Origin: Pantanalinema rosaneae | GTDB lineage: Bacteria; Cyanobacteriota; Cyanobacteriia; Leptolyngbyales; Leptolyngbyaceae | Reading direction: 5' to 3' | DNA: 64,000 nucleotides | NCBI RefSeq assembly: GCF_050753385.1 | Contig: NZ_JBLZFZ010000031.1 | Coordinates: 1-64,000 of the forward strand | Part shown: in pieces, positions 51,310 to 60,250 of the stretch | Position numbering within the stretch: position 1 is the stretch's first letter | Layout of the letters: each line of letters starts with the position of its first letter | Notes under the pieces: generated by a model | The model's input: only the letters and a program-made list of their open reading frames with translations | Database searches by the model: none | What the model was told of the DNA's origin: nothing | Made by a program: the position numbers and the translations under genes

Positions 51310-51702
51310 ATGCTTGGTACATTTCAGCAAAGCAGCCTCCGGATTGAGATCAATGCCACGGAACAGGCACTACGCGACAGCCTGCTACGCCCTCACCAAC
51401 TCCGCCAATGGCTACCCCAAAAACTGTCCGATGGCTTACCGGAAGAACTACACGTAGGAACAACCTTTACCAGTTGGCTTGGCCCGATCGCCGTCCAGCA
51501 TCAGGTCGATCGAGTAGACTCGACCTGCCTGCGGTTTCTGTTAAGTCAGGGAATCGATGGCTTTCATGAGTGGCATTGGGGCGAGGGCTGGATTCAGTCT
51601 CGCCTGGAAGGAGTTTCCCTCCTGCCACTCAATTTAGGACAGACCTTCAGCCTGTTACGTCTCCGGCAATTCCTGACTACCCCGCACTCGGAAGCGAACT
51701 GA
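51310..51702 (+). CDS. SRPBCC-like hypothetical protein
   Basis: A 130-residue soluble protein. The start (FQQSSLRIEINATEQALRDSL), the RQWLPQKL turn, and beta strands ending in a C-terminal helix (LNLGQTFSLLRLRQFL) resemble the SRPBCC/START-like fold used for binding hydrophobic ligands; this is a weak, pattern-based call. There is no signal or membrane segment. Its last 48 bp overlap the end of hisD on the opposite strand. The ligand and role are unknown. Confidence 0.6.
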   Translation: MLGTFQQSSLRIEINATEQALRDSLLRPHQLRQWLPQKLSDGLPEELHVGTTFTSWLGPIAVQHQVDRVDSTCLRFLLSQGIDGFHEWHWGEGWIQSRLEGVSLLPLNLGQTFSLLRLRQFLTTPHSEAN

Positions 51703-52971
51703 TGCCGCATGGGACGGTAAGCCTTCGGCGGTCGCCAGCGTTTCGATCGCCGAAGCCACCTTTTGCAGGGCTGTATGGGAGTATTGGATCAAGCTGGAGT
51801 GTTTCAAGAAGGTTTCCACCCCCAACGCCGACGCATACCGAGCGGCTCCCGAAGTCGGTAACGTGTGATTCGGACCTGCCAGATAATCACCGACGGCTTC
51901 CGGAGTTGAGGAACCCAGGAAGATCGCTCCCGCATGGCGAATTTTATCGAGCAGATCCCAGGGTTCAGTAATCTCTAGCTCTAAGTGTTCTGGGGCAAAC
52001 TCATTCGAGAGTTCCGCCGCCTCATCCAGAGATTCCACAACCACGACCAGACCATAGTGAGCGATCGCCTTCTCGGTCAGGATCCGGCGGGGATGATCGA
52101 CCAATTGCCGTTCCACCTCATCCACTACCTTACGCGCCAGCACTGAATCATCGGTCAGCAAAATCGAGGCTGCCATCTGATCGTGTTCTGCCTGCGCCAG
52201 CATATCGGCAGCGACATAGGTGGGGTTGGCAGACTTATCGGCAATAATCAGCACTTCGGATGGTCCCGCTAAGGAATCAATCCCCACGGTGCCGTAGACA
52301 AGTTTCTTCGCCAGCGTCACATAGATATTGCCAGGACCCGTGATCACATCAACCTTAGGTACCGTTTCGGTTCCATAGGCTAATGCCCCGATCGCCTGTG
52401 CCCCACCAATCCGGTAAATCTCTTCAATGCCAGCTTCCTGTGCCGCCACGAGTACGGCAGGAGTCACCCCCTTATCCGCACTGGGTGGAGTCATCATGAC
52501 AATGCGAGGTACCCCTGCCACCTTTGCGGGAATGGCATTCATCAGGACGGTACTCGGGTAAGCCGCTTGCCCACCAGGAACATAGATACCGGCGCGATCG
52601 ACCGGAGTGTAGCGTTTGCCTAAAACCACCTCATCATCCCCAAACTGTACCCAACTTTTGGGAATGCGCTGGCGATGGAAGGCTTCGATCTGGCGGCAGG
52701 CAAGTTGGATCGCATTCAGGAGTTCCTTCGGAACCTGCTGATAGGCCGCATCCATTTCAGAGCCGCTAACTCGCAACTCTTCTGCCTTCAGGTCAAGATG
52801 ATCAAATTCAGATGTGTAATGCAGGAGAGCATGATCCCCTTGACGCTTGACTGCCTGAAGCACTTCCCGCACGGTCGCTTCTTTATGAATCACTTGATCG
52901 TCATGGGTGCGATCGCAAATGCGTCGCAGTTCAGTTCGTGCCTCAGCCCGCTGAGTGATAATTCGCAGCAT
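51655..52971 (-). CDS. hisD: histidinol dehydrogenase
   Basis: Zinc- and NAD-dependent enzyme for the last two steps of histidine synthesis (histidinol to histidine). Length is 438 residues, normal for the family. The signature region is IGGAQAIGALAYGTETVPKV followed by DVITGPGN. Zinc and catalytic residues lie in AQAEHDQ, EFAPEHLEL and GPNHTLPTSG. The Met start at 52971 directly precedes the conserved LRIITQRAE. It is isolated from other his genes, as usual in cyanobacteria. The 3' end overlaps the convergent small gene by 48 bp. Confidence 0.96.
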   Translation of the reverse strand: MLRIITQRAEARTELRRICDRTHDDQVIHKEATVREVLQAVKRQGDHALLHYTSEFDHLDLKAEELRVSGSEMDAAYQQVPKELLNAIQLACRQIEAFHRQRIPKSWVQFGDDEVVLGKRYTPVDRAGIYVPGGQAAYPSTVLMNAIPAKVAGVPRIVMMTPPSADKGVTPAVLVAAQEAGIEEIYRIGGAQAIGALAYGTETVPKVDVITGPGNIYVTLAKKLVYGTVGIDSLAGPSEVLIIADKSANPTYVAADMLAQAEHDQMAASILLTDDSVLARKVVDEVERQLVDHPRRILTEKAIAHYGLVVVVESLDEAAELSNEFAPEHLELEITEPWDLLDKIRHAGAIFLGSSTPEAVGDYLAGPNHTLPTSGAARYASALGVETFLKHSSLIQYSHTALQKVASAIETLATAEGLPSHAASVRFRVRGSQELPET

Positions 52972-53193
52972 GGAGTCGGAATGCCAATCTTACGGAGTTG
53001 CTCAGTCGAGAACAATTCTCAGGGGGGTTCTGACAATAGCTAATATTCAGATGCGCCCGTTCTCGGTTTACTCTAGCTTAACCTGGATTCAAGCGGGATC
53101 GCGTTGTTCGGGAAAATAGGTGCTATAGTAATTTATCTAGCATTTAGTGCATTTGTCCGATAGAGTTCAATAGGTAGAGTTTCGAGATTTCCT

Positions 53194-53499
53194 GTGGCTA
53201 ACATCAAGTCTGCCATCAAGCGTGTCAAAATCGCTGAGCGCAACCGTCTTCGTAATAAGAGTTACAAGTCCGCTGTGAGAACGCTGATGAAGCGGTATTT
53301 CGCAGCCGTTAGTTCCTATGCCGCCAATCCCACCTCTGAGCAAATGCAAGCTGTTCAGAGTGCAATGGCAAGTGCATATAGCAAGATCGACAAAGCTGTC
53401 AAGAAGGGTGTATTACATCCCAATAATGGCGCTCGCAAAAAGTCTCGGCTAGCAAGAGCATTGAAACAACACGACGCTCCTCAAGCAGTAGCCTCGTAG
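53194..53499 (+). CDS. rpsT: 30S ribosomal protein S20
   Basis: A 101-residue basic helical protein that binds 16S rRNA early in small-subunit assembly. It shows the standard beginning ANIKSAIKRVKIAERNRLRN, the MKRYF segment, the DKAVKKGVLHPNNGARKKSR core and a short C-terminal tail. The start is a GTG at 53194 with no strong Shine-Dalgarno. It precedes tatD and the rpoB operon on the same strand, an order I recall as common in cyanobacteria. Confidence 0.97.
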   Translation: MANIKSAIKRVKIAERNRLRNKSYKSAVRTLMKRYFAAVSSYAANPTSEQMQAVQSAMASAYSKIDKAVKKGVLHPNNGARKKSRLARALKQHDAPQAVAS

Positions 53500-53619
53500 C
53501 GACGGTTAGTAGTCCAGTAATTCGGGATGGATGAAGCAGATGCACGATTCTTATCGACGGCTTTCTGCCAAATTCCCTCCTCAGTTCTCTAAACTCCTAA
53601 CCTGAAGTAATCAATTCTC

Positions 53620-54423
53620 ATGCAGTTGATAGACACCCACGTTCATATCAACTTTGATGCCTTTCAACCTGATCTGGAGGCAGTTGCTCAGCGTTGGCGT
53701 GAAGCTGGAGTCGTCCGGCTAGTTCACTCTTGTGTTGAGCCTGCTGAATTTCAGGGTATTCGATCGCTTGCAGATCGATTCCCAGAATTGTCCTTTGCGG
53801 TTGGACTGCATCCCCTGGATGTTCATAATCGATGGACATCCACTTCTGCGTCGGAAATTTTGGCTCTAGCTCAGTCTGATCCACGGGTCGTCGCTATTGG
53901 CGAAACGGGCTTGGACTTCTTTAAAGCGACGAATCAATCCCAGCAAATCGCCGCCTTCACTGCCCAACTGACGATCGCTCGTCAGCTCAATCGACCTGTG
54001 ATTATTCACTGTCGGGAGGCAGCGGCACCAATGGCGGTCTTGCTACGCGACTTCTGGCAACAACATGGGGCTGTAAAAGGGGTGATGCATTGCTGGAGCG
54101 GTACCCCCGAGGAAACTCAGTGGTTTCTCGATTTAGGGTTCTATATTAGCTTTAGTGGCATTGTTACTTTTAAGAGTGCTGTTTCAGTTCAAGAGTCTGC
54201 CCGGATTGTTCCCAGCGATCGCCTACTGATTGAAACGGATTGTCCCTTTTTATCTCCCGTTCCTAAACGGGGTGAGAAGCGGAATGAGCCGTCCTACGTG
54301 CGTTATGTCGCAGAACAGGTGGCAAAGTTGCGGCAAGTTGCGATCGCAGATTTAGCGGCTCAAACCACTGAAAATGCCTGTCGGCTGTTTAGTTTAGCCA
54401 TTCCTCAGGAGGTCGCTGCCTAA
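53620..54423 (+). CDS. tatD: TatD family metal-dependent hydrolase
   Basis: A 267-residue TIM-barrel hydrolase; the family includes 3'-5' DNA exonucleases and D-aminoacyl-tRNA deacylase-like enzymes. Metal-binding motifs are complete: DTHVHINFD (first His pair), IGETGLDFF (bridging Glu), VIIHCREA (His), VMHCWSGTPEE (His) and LIETDCPFLSP (Asp). The length is usual. It lies between rpsT and rpoB, with a 421-bp noncoding gap before rpoB. A repair or quality-control role is known for relatives. The substrate here is not defined. Confidence 0.93.
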   Translation: MQLIDTHVHINFDAFQPDLEAVAQRWREAGVVRLVHSCVEPAEFQGIRSLADRFPELSFAVGLHPLDVHNRWTSTSASEILALAQSDPRVVAIGETGLDFFKATNQSQQIAAFTAQLTIARQLNRPVIIHCREAAAPMAVLLRDFWQQHGAVKGVMHCWSGTPEETQWFLDLGFYISFSGIVTFKSAVSVQESARIVPSDRLLIETDCPFLSPVPKRGEKRNEPSYVRYVAEQVAKLRQVAIADLAAQTTENACRLFSLAIPQEVAA

Positions 54424-54736
54424 GTACGCTTGACTGATTCTTAGATCTTTGCTAGCAATTAAGCCACCATAAGCGCATCCTTAGGTCATAATGGATAGAG
54501 CAAACTTTAAAAGTAACCGGAATGTCCAGTTTCACGATCAACTATAGTTGGGCTCTCACTCTACGAAGGTGATTTTTTGTTACACGCCGTAGACTAGCCG
54601 GGATGATAGGTCTGGCTGGGTTCTAATAGATCAAACGATAAGCCGTCAGTTGGCTTAAGTAGCTCCAAGGTTGATTTCTAGTAACGGGAGAGTGTCCTAC
54701 GTCGTTGAAGTGTTTATTCTGGTAAATCGTTAGTTG

Positions 54737-54770
54737 GGCTGCCTAGATTCAACCTAGAATCTACGCAGCC
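54737..54770 (+). terminator. hairpin just upstream of the rpoB promoter
   Basis: Arms GGCTGCCTAGATTC (54737-54750) and GAATCTACGCAGCC (54757-54770) pair with one mismatch and a 6-nt loop. The following bases TTGTGTT are weakly U-rich. Its position 5 bp before the -35 box suits a terminator that insulates rpoB from upstream transcription. Confidence 0.6.
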
Positions 54771-54775
54771 TTGTG

Positions 54776-54804
54776 TTGACTTGTGCCCATAAATTTTGTA
54801 CAAT
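54776..54804 (+). promoter_or_regulatory. sigma-70 type promoter of rpoB
   Basis: A -35 box TTGACT (54776-54781) and a -10 box TACAAT (54799-54804) are separated by exactly 17 bp. Transcription would start near 54811, leaving a leader of about 34 nt before the rpoB ATG. GAAGGAG at 54834-54840 is the ribosome binding site, 4 nt before the ATG. Confidence 0.8.
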
Positions 54805-54844
54805 CCCCTGCTTGCGCTGGGCGTAACCCTTCCGAAGGAGACGC

Positions 54845-57800
54845 ATGACTGAGCAAATCTATTCCACACCCGCTTTCACTTTACCAGACCTGGTTGAGAT
54901 TCAGCGGGCAAGCTTCCGCTGGTTTCTCGAAGAAGGTCTGATCGAGGAACTGGATAGCTTTTCGCCAATCACTGACTATACGGGCAAGCTAGAACTTCAC
55001 TTTATTGGTAAAGACTACAAGCTAAAACGCCCGAAATATGACGTGGACGAAGCGAAGCGGCGTGATAGTACCTATGCAGTTCAGATGTATGTTCCGACCC
55101 GATTGATCAATAAAGAAACCGGGGAAATTAAGGAACAAGAGGTGTTTATTGGCGATCTGCCGTTGATGACCGATCGCGGTACGTTCATTATTAATGGGGC
55201 GGAACGGGTGATCGTGAATCAGATCGTCCGCAGTCCTGGGGTTTACTACAAGTCAGAAACCGACAAAAACGGACGACGGACTTATAATGCCAGTCTGATT
55301 CCGAACCGAGGTGCCTGGTTAAAGTTTGAAACTGACAAGAATGACTTGGTCTGGGTACGGATTGATAAAACCCGCAAACTCTCGGCTCAGGTCTTGCTGA
55401 AAGCGCTGGGTCTGACGGACGGGGAAATCTTTGATGCGTTGCGTCATCCGGAGTACTTCCAGAAAACGATCGAGAAAGAAGGGCAGTATGGTGAAGAAGA
55501 AGCCCTAATGGAACTGTACCGGAAGTTGCGTCCCGGTGAACCTCCTACCGTCTCTGGGGGTCAACAACTCCTGGATTCGCGCTTCTTTGATCCCAAACGC
55601 TATGACTTGGGTAAAGTCGGACGCTATAAACTGAACCGGAAATTGCGGTTGAATGTGCCTGATAGTGTGCGTGTTCTCACCCCACAAGACATTCTGGCGG
55701 CGATCGACTATCTGATTAACCTGGAATTTGACATCGGCTCGATCGATGACATTGACCACTTAGGAAATCGCCGGGTGCGATCGGTGGGTGAACTGTTGCA
55801 AAACCAGGTGCGGGTCGGTCTGAACCGTCTGGAACGGATTATTCGGGAACGGATGACCGTCTCGGATGCCGATGCCCTGACTCCGGCTTCGCTGGTGAAC
55901 CCCAAACCCCTGGTTGCCGCTATTAAGGAATTCTTCGGTTCCTCCCAGCTCTCCCAGTTCATGGATCAAACCAATCCACTGGCGGAACTGACCCACAAAC
56001 GGCGGTTAAGTGCCCTGGGTCCGGGTGGTCTAACGCGGGAACGGGCTGGCTTTGCGGTGCGGGATATTCACCCCTCCCACTATGGACGGATTTGCCCGAT
56101 CGAAACGCCTGAAGGTCCCAACGCGGGTCTGATCGGTTCCCTGGCTACCCATGCCCGGGTGAATGCCTATGGATTTATCGAAACTCCGTTTTATCGGGTC
56201 GAAAATGGGCGGGTGCTGAAAGAACAGGCTCCCCTCTATATGACGGCTGATGAAGAGGATGATCTGCGGGTGGCTCCGGGTGATATCCCGATGGATGAAA
56301 ACGGTTACATTCAGGGTGAACAAGTGCCTGTACGCTATCGTCAGGACTTCACTACCACCACGCCAACGGAAGTAGACTATGTTGCGGTTTCCCCAGTCCA
56401 GATTATTTCTGTAGCGACCTCATTAATTCCGTTCCTGGAGCATGATGATGCCAACCGGGCACTGATGGGATCAAACATGCAACGGCAGGCGGTGCCGTTA
56501 CTGCGTCCAGAGCGTCCCCTGGTTGGTACAGGTCTAGAGGCTCAAGCCGCCCGTGACTCTGGGATGGTGATTGTCACCCGCACCGATGGGGAAGTCACCT
56601 ATGTCTCTGCCGATCGCATCCGGGTGAAGGATCCGAACGGCAAGGAACATGAATACCAGTTACAGAAGTATCAACGGTCTAACCAGGACACCTGTTTGAA
56701 CCAACGCCCGATCGTGGTGCTAGGAGAACGGGTACGCGCCGGACAGGTGATGGCAGATGGTTCAGCCACTGAACAGGGCGAATTAGCTCTGGGACAGAAT
56801 ATCCTGGTCGCTTACATGCCCTGGGAAGGCTACAACTACGAGGATGCCATCCTGATTAGTGAGCGATTGGTGTTTGACGATGTCTATACGTCCATTCACA
56901 TTGAGAAGTACGAGATCGAAGCCCGTCAAACCAAGCTCGGGCCCGAAGAGATCACGCGGGAAATTCCTAACGTGGGGGAAGATGCCCTGCGGCAACTGGA
57001 TGAAACCGGGATTATCCGAATTGGAGCCTGGGTGGAACAGGGCGACATCCTGGTAGGTAAAGTCACGCCGAAAGGGGAATCTGACCAACCCCCGGAAGAA
57101 AAACTGTTGCGAGCCATCTTTGGTGAAAAAGCCAGAGATGTGCGGGATAACTCCCTGCGTGTCCCTAACGGCGAAAAAGGTCGGGTGGTAGACGTGCGGG
57201 TGTTCACTCGGGAGCAGGGTGATGAACTCCCTCCTGGTGCCAACATGGTCGTGCGGGTCTACGTGGCTCAAAAACGCAAGATCCAGGTGGGCGACAAGAT
57301 GGCGGGTCGTCACGGCAATAAGGGGATTATTTCCCGGATTCTGCCCGTGGAAGACATGCCCTATCTGCCCGACGGCACTCCGGTTGACATTGTCTTGAAT
57401 CCATTGGGTGTGCCTTCCCGGATGAATGTGGGTCAAGTTTATGAATGCCTGCTAGGTTGGGCAGCGGAAAACCTGAATGTCCGGTTCAAAGTGATTCCCT
57501 TTGATGAAATGCATGGGGAAGAAAAATCGCGGGAAACGGTACATGGCAAGCTGCTAGAGTCGCGGGAAGAAAACGAGAAAGACTGGCTGTTTGACCATAC
57601 CGATCCGGGCAAGATTCAGGTATTTGACGGACGAACTGGAGAACCCTTCGATCGCCCAGTGACGATCGGCAAGGCGTATATGCTGAAGCTGGTTCACCTG
57701 GTGGACGATAAGATCCACGCTCGCTCGACGGGACCGTACTCGCTGGTGACACAGCAACCTCTGGGTGGTAAAGCTCAACAGGGTGGACAGCGATTTGGCG

Positions 57801-58144
57801 AAATGGAAGTGTGGGCACTGGAAGCCTTTGGGGCAGCCTATACCCTGCAAGAACTCCTGACCGTCAAATCGGATGACATGCAAGGACGGAATGAAGCGCT
57901 GAATGCGATCGTCAAGGGTAAAGCGATCCCCAGACCGGGAACGCCGGAATCCTTCAAGGTGTTGATGCGAGAACTTCAGTCCCTCTGTCTGGATGTCGCC
58001 GTTCACAAACTGGATACCCGTGAGGATGGCACCAGTCGCGATAGTGAAGTTGATTTGATGGCTGATGTCAACATCCGCCGCGCTCCATCTAGACCCACCT
58101 ATGAATCCATTTCCAGAGATGAAATGGACGATAGCGACGACTAG
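54845..58144 (+). CDS. rpoB: RNA polymerase beta subunit
   Basis: A 1099-residue beta subunit of the housekeeping RNA polymerase. Visible landmarks are the fork and rifampicin regions (SSQLSQFMDQTNPLAELTHK, then RRLSALGPGG, SHYGRICPIETPEGPNAGLIG), the catalytic-core GYNYEDAILIS, the KMAGRHGNKG motif with conserved Lys/Arg, and the C-terminal GGKAQQGGQRFGEMEVWALE. The length is short compared with enterobacterial beta because lineage-specific insertions are absent, as normal for cyanobacteria. It has its own promoter at 54776 and a good Shine-Dalgarno. A hairpin fills the 105-bp gap to rpoC1. Confidence 0.99.
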   Translation: MTEQIYSTPAFTLPDLVEIQRASFRWFLEEGLIEELDSFSPITDYTGKLELHFIGKDYKLKRPKYDVDEAKRRDSTYAVQMYVPTRLINKETGEIKEQEVFIGDLPLMTDRGTFIINGAERVIVNQIVRSPGVYYKSETDKNGRRTYNASLIPNRGAWLKFETDKNDLVWVRIDKTRKLSAQVLLKALGLTDGEIFDALRHPEYFQKTIEKEGQYGEEEALMELYRKLRPGEPPTVSGGQQLLDSRFFDPKRYDLGKVGRYKLNRKLRLNVPDSVRVLTPQDILAAIDYLINLEFDIGSIDDIDHLGNRRVRSVGELLQNQVRVGLNRLERIIRERMTVSDADALTPASLVNPKPLVAAIKEFFGSSQLSQFMDQTNPLAELTHKRRLSALGPGGLTRERAGFAVRDIHPSHYGRICPIETPEGPNAGLIGSLATHARVNAYGFIETPFYRVENGRVLKEQAPLYMTADEEDDLRVAPGDIPMDENGYIQGEQVPVRYRQDFTTTTPTEVDYVAVSPVQIISVATSLIPFLEHDDANRALMGSNMQRQAVPLLRPERPLVGTGLEAQAARDSGMVIVTRTDGEVTYVSADRIRVKDPNGKEHEYQLQKYQRSNQDTCLNQRPIVVLGERVRAGQVMADGSATEQGELALGQNILVAYMPWEGYNYEDAILISERLVFDDVYTSIHIEKYEIEARQTKLGPEEITREIPNVGEDALRQLDETGIIRIGAWVEQGDILVGKVTPKGESDQPPEEKLLRAIFGEKARDVRDNSLRVPNGEKGRVVDVRVFTREQGDELPPGANMVVRVYVAQKRKIQVGDKMAGRHGNKGIISRILPVEDMPYLPDGTPVDIVLNPLGVPSRMNVGQVYECLLGWAAENLNVRFKVIPFDEMHGEEKSRETVHGKLLESREENEKDWLFDHTDPGKIQVFDGRTGEPFDRPVTIGKAYMLKLVHLVDDKIHARSTGPYSLVTQQPLGGKAQQGGQRFGEMEVWALEAFGAAYTLQELLTVKSDDMQGRNEALNAIVKGKAIPRPGTPESFKVLMRELQSLCLDVAVHKLDTREDGTSRDSEVDLMADVNIRRAPSRPTYESISRDEMDDSDD

Positions 58145-58160
58145 GTAGGACTCAGGCTCA

Positions 58161-58201
58161 GGTCTAGGAGCGGATCAGAGATAATCTCCGCCTCCTAGAC
58201 C
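58161..58201 (+). other. intercistronic hairpin between rpoB and rpoC1
   Basis: Arms GGTCTAGGAGCGGA (58161-58174) and TCCGCCTCCTAGACC (58187-58201) pair over 14 bp with one bulged base and a 12-nt loop. No U-tract follows, so it is more likely a processing or stability element, or a partial attenuator, than a full terminator within this operon. Confidence 0.65.
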
Positions 58202-58249
58202 ACCTCCATCAACAATGTTTGGCCAAAGCAGAAGAAGGAAGTACACACG

Positions 58250-60118
58250 ATGCCAAAGCTAGAGCAGCGGTTTGACTATGTAAAGATTGGGCTGGCATCT
58301 CCAGAACGGATTCGGCAGTGGGGTGAGCGGACGTTACCGAACGGTCAGGTAGTGGGTGAAGTCACCAAACCTGAAACCATTAACTACCGAACGCTAAAGC
58401 CGGAAATGGATGGGCTGTTCTGTGAGCGGATTTTTGGGCCGGCAAAGGATTGGGAGTGCCACTGCGGTAAATACAAGCGGGTGCGGCACCGGGGGATTGT
58501 ATGTGAACGCTGCGGCGTGGAAGTTACGGAATCCCGAGTGCGTCGCCATCGCATGGGCTACATTAAGCTGGCGGCTCCGGTAGCTCACGTCTGGTATCTC
58601 AAAGGGATTCCTAGCTACATGGCAATCCTGCTCGATATGCCATTGCGGGATGTGGAGCAGATTGTTTACTTCAACGCTTATGTGGTGTTGAGTCCTGGAA
58701 ATGCGGACTATCTTACCTATAAGCAACTGCTGACTGAAGATCAGTGGATCGAGATTGAAGATCAGCTTTACAGTGAAGACTCGCAACTGACTGGCGTGGA
58801 AGTGGGGATTGGTGCCGAAGCCTTGCAACGGCTCCTCCAAGATATTGATCTGGAGAAGGAAGCCGAACAACTGCGGGAAGACATTGCCACGTCCAAGGGA
58901 CAAAAGCGGGCGAAGCTGATCAAACGCCTGCGGGTGATTGATAACTTCATCGCCACGGGATCCCAACCCGATTGGATGGTGCTCACCGTGATTCCAGTGA
59001 TTCCTCCTGATCTGCGCCCCATGGTGCAGCTGGATGGGGGTCGCTTTGCCACCTCTGACTTGAATGACTTGTATCGCCGTGTGATCAACCGGAACAACCG
59101 TTTGGCACGTCTGCAAGAAATCCTGGCTCCAGAGATCATCGTCCGGAACGAAAAACGGATGCTTCAGGAAGCGGTGGATGCGCTGATTGATAACGGTCGG
59201 CGGGGTCGGACTGTAGTAGGAGCGAATAACCGTCCCCTGAAATCGCTGTCAGACATTATTGAAGGGAAACAGGGACGCTTCCGGCAAAACCTGCTCGGGA
59301 AACGGGTGGACTACTCTGGTCGTTCCGTGATCGTCGTGGGGCCAAAACTGAAGATTCATCAGTGTGGACTACCTCGCGAAATGGCGATCGAACTGTTCCA
59401 GCCCTTTGTAATCCACCGTTTGATTCGGCAAGGATTGGTCAACAACATCAAAGCCGCGAAGAAACTGATTCAACGCAACGATCCGATCGTTTGGGATGTG
59501 CTGGAAGAAGTGATCGAAGGTCACCCGGTAATGCTGAACCGGGCACCTACCCTGCACCGTTTGGGGATTCAAGCCTTTGAACCGATTCTGGTGGAAGGTC
59601 GAGCGATTCAACTGCATCCTCTGGTCTGTCCTGCCTTTAACGCGGACTTTGATGGGGACCAAATGGCGGTTCACGTCCCACTCTCGATCGAATCCCAGGC
59701 AGAGGCTCGATTGCTGATGTTGGCATCCAACAACATTCTGTCTCCGGCGACCGGTCGCCCGATTATTACACCCAGCCAAGATATGGTACTCGGGTGCTAT
59801 TACCTGACCGCCGACAATCCCAATGCCCACAAGGGCGCGGGGCGTTACTTCGCTAACCTGGAAGATGCCATTACAGCTTACGAACAGGAGCAGGTCGATC
59901 TCCATGCTTTAGTTTGGGTACGGTTTAACGGCAAGGTGGAACCGGAAGACACGGAAGTCTTGCAAGAGGAAACTGGCTCGGATGGGAGTATTACCCGGAC
60001 TTACAAGTCACGTCGGGTGCGATTAGATGCCGATGGACAGATAATTTCCCAATACATTCAAACCACTCCGGGACGAATTATTTACAACAAGACGGTTCAC
60101 GATGCCTTAGCGGGCTAG
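58250..60118 (+). CDS. rpoC1: RNA polymerase gamma subunit (N-terminal part of beta')
   Basis: A 622-residue protein equal to the N-terminal part of bacterial beta'. It carries the zinc-binding Cys group (CHCGKYKRVRHRGIVCERCG), the lid/rudder region (RFRQNLLGKRVDYSGRSVIV), and the absolutely conserved catalytic NADFDGDQMAVH that holds the active-site Mg. AAGGA lies before the ATG. The split of rpoC into rpoC1 and rpoC2 is the normal cyanobacterial state, not a frameshift. The next gene, rpoC2, follows after 132 bp that again contain a hairpin. Confidence 0.99.
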   Translation: MPKLEQRFDYVKIGLASPERIRQWGERTLPNGQVVGEVTKPETINYRTLKPEMDGLFCERIFGPAKDWECHCGKYKRVRHRGIVCERCGVEVTESRVRRHRMGYIKLAAPVAHVWYLKGIPSYMAILLDMPLRDVEQIVYFNAYVVLSPGNADYLTYKQLLTEDQWIEIEDQLYSEDSQLTGVEVGIGAEALQRLLQDIDLEKEAEQLREDIATSKGQKRAKLIKRLRVIDNFIATGSQPDWMVLTVIPVIPPDLRPMVQLDGGRFATSDLNDLYRRVINRNNRLARLQEILAPEIIVRNEKRMLQEAVDALIDNGRRGRTVVGANNRPLKSLSDIIEGKQGRFRQNLLGKRVDYSGRSVIVVGPKLKIHQCGLPREMAIELFQPFVIHRLIRQGLVNNIKAAKKLIQRNDPIVWDVLEEVIEGHPVMLNRAPTLHRLGIQAFEPILVEGRAIQLHPLVCPAFNADFDGDQMAVHVPLSIESQAEARLLMLASNNILSPATGRPIITPSQDMVLGCYYLTADNPNAHKGAGRYFANLEDAITAYEQEQVDLHALVWVRFNGKVEPEDTEVLQEETGSDGSITRTYKSRRVRLDADGQIISQYIQTTPGRIIYNKTVHDALAG

Positions 60119-60139
60119 GACAAGCTTACGGATTCGGAG

Positions 60140-60185
60140 GTGAGAGTTTGGGGGCTTGAGCGATGCCCAACCGCCCAACTCTCAC
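60140..60185 (+). other. intercistronic hairpin between rpoC1 and rpoC2
   Basis: Arms GTGAGAGTTTGGG (60140-60152) and CCCAACTCTCAC (60174-60185) pair over 12 bp with one bulged base and a 21-nt loop. Like the rpoB-rpoC1 spacer hairpin, it lacks a U-tract. Confidence 0.6.
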
Positions 60186-60250
60186 GGTTTATCGACATCG
60201 CGCGGTTTAACGCGATCCAACGTCAATTTATGGCAGAGGCGGGGTAAGTA

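Larger units (their letters stand above)
54424..54844 (+). promoter_or_regulatory. 421-bp leader region upstream of rpoB
   Basis: Noncoding DNA between tatD and rpoB. Small inverted repeat TAAGCC/GGCTTA lies near 54640-54660, and a strong hairpin lies at 54737-54770 just before a sigma-70 promoter. No ORF is convincing. The hairpin could end a transcript entering from tatD or a small RNA made in this gap. Confidence 0.55.

Noticed and set aside
56783..57436. 217-codon minus-strand ORF opposite rpoB
   Set aside because: It is antisense to a strongly conserved rpoB region, His/Pro-rich and without any family resemblance; similar shadows occur opposite rpoC1 (58394-59116) and rpoC2 (61832-62527).
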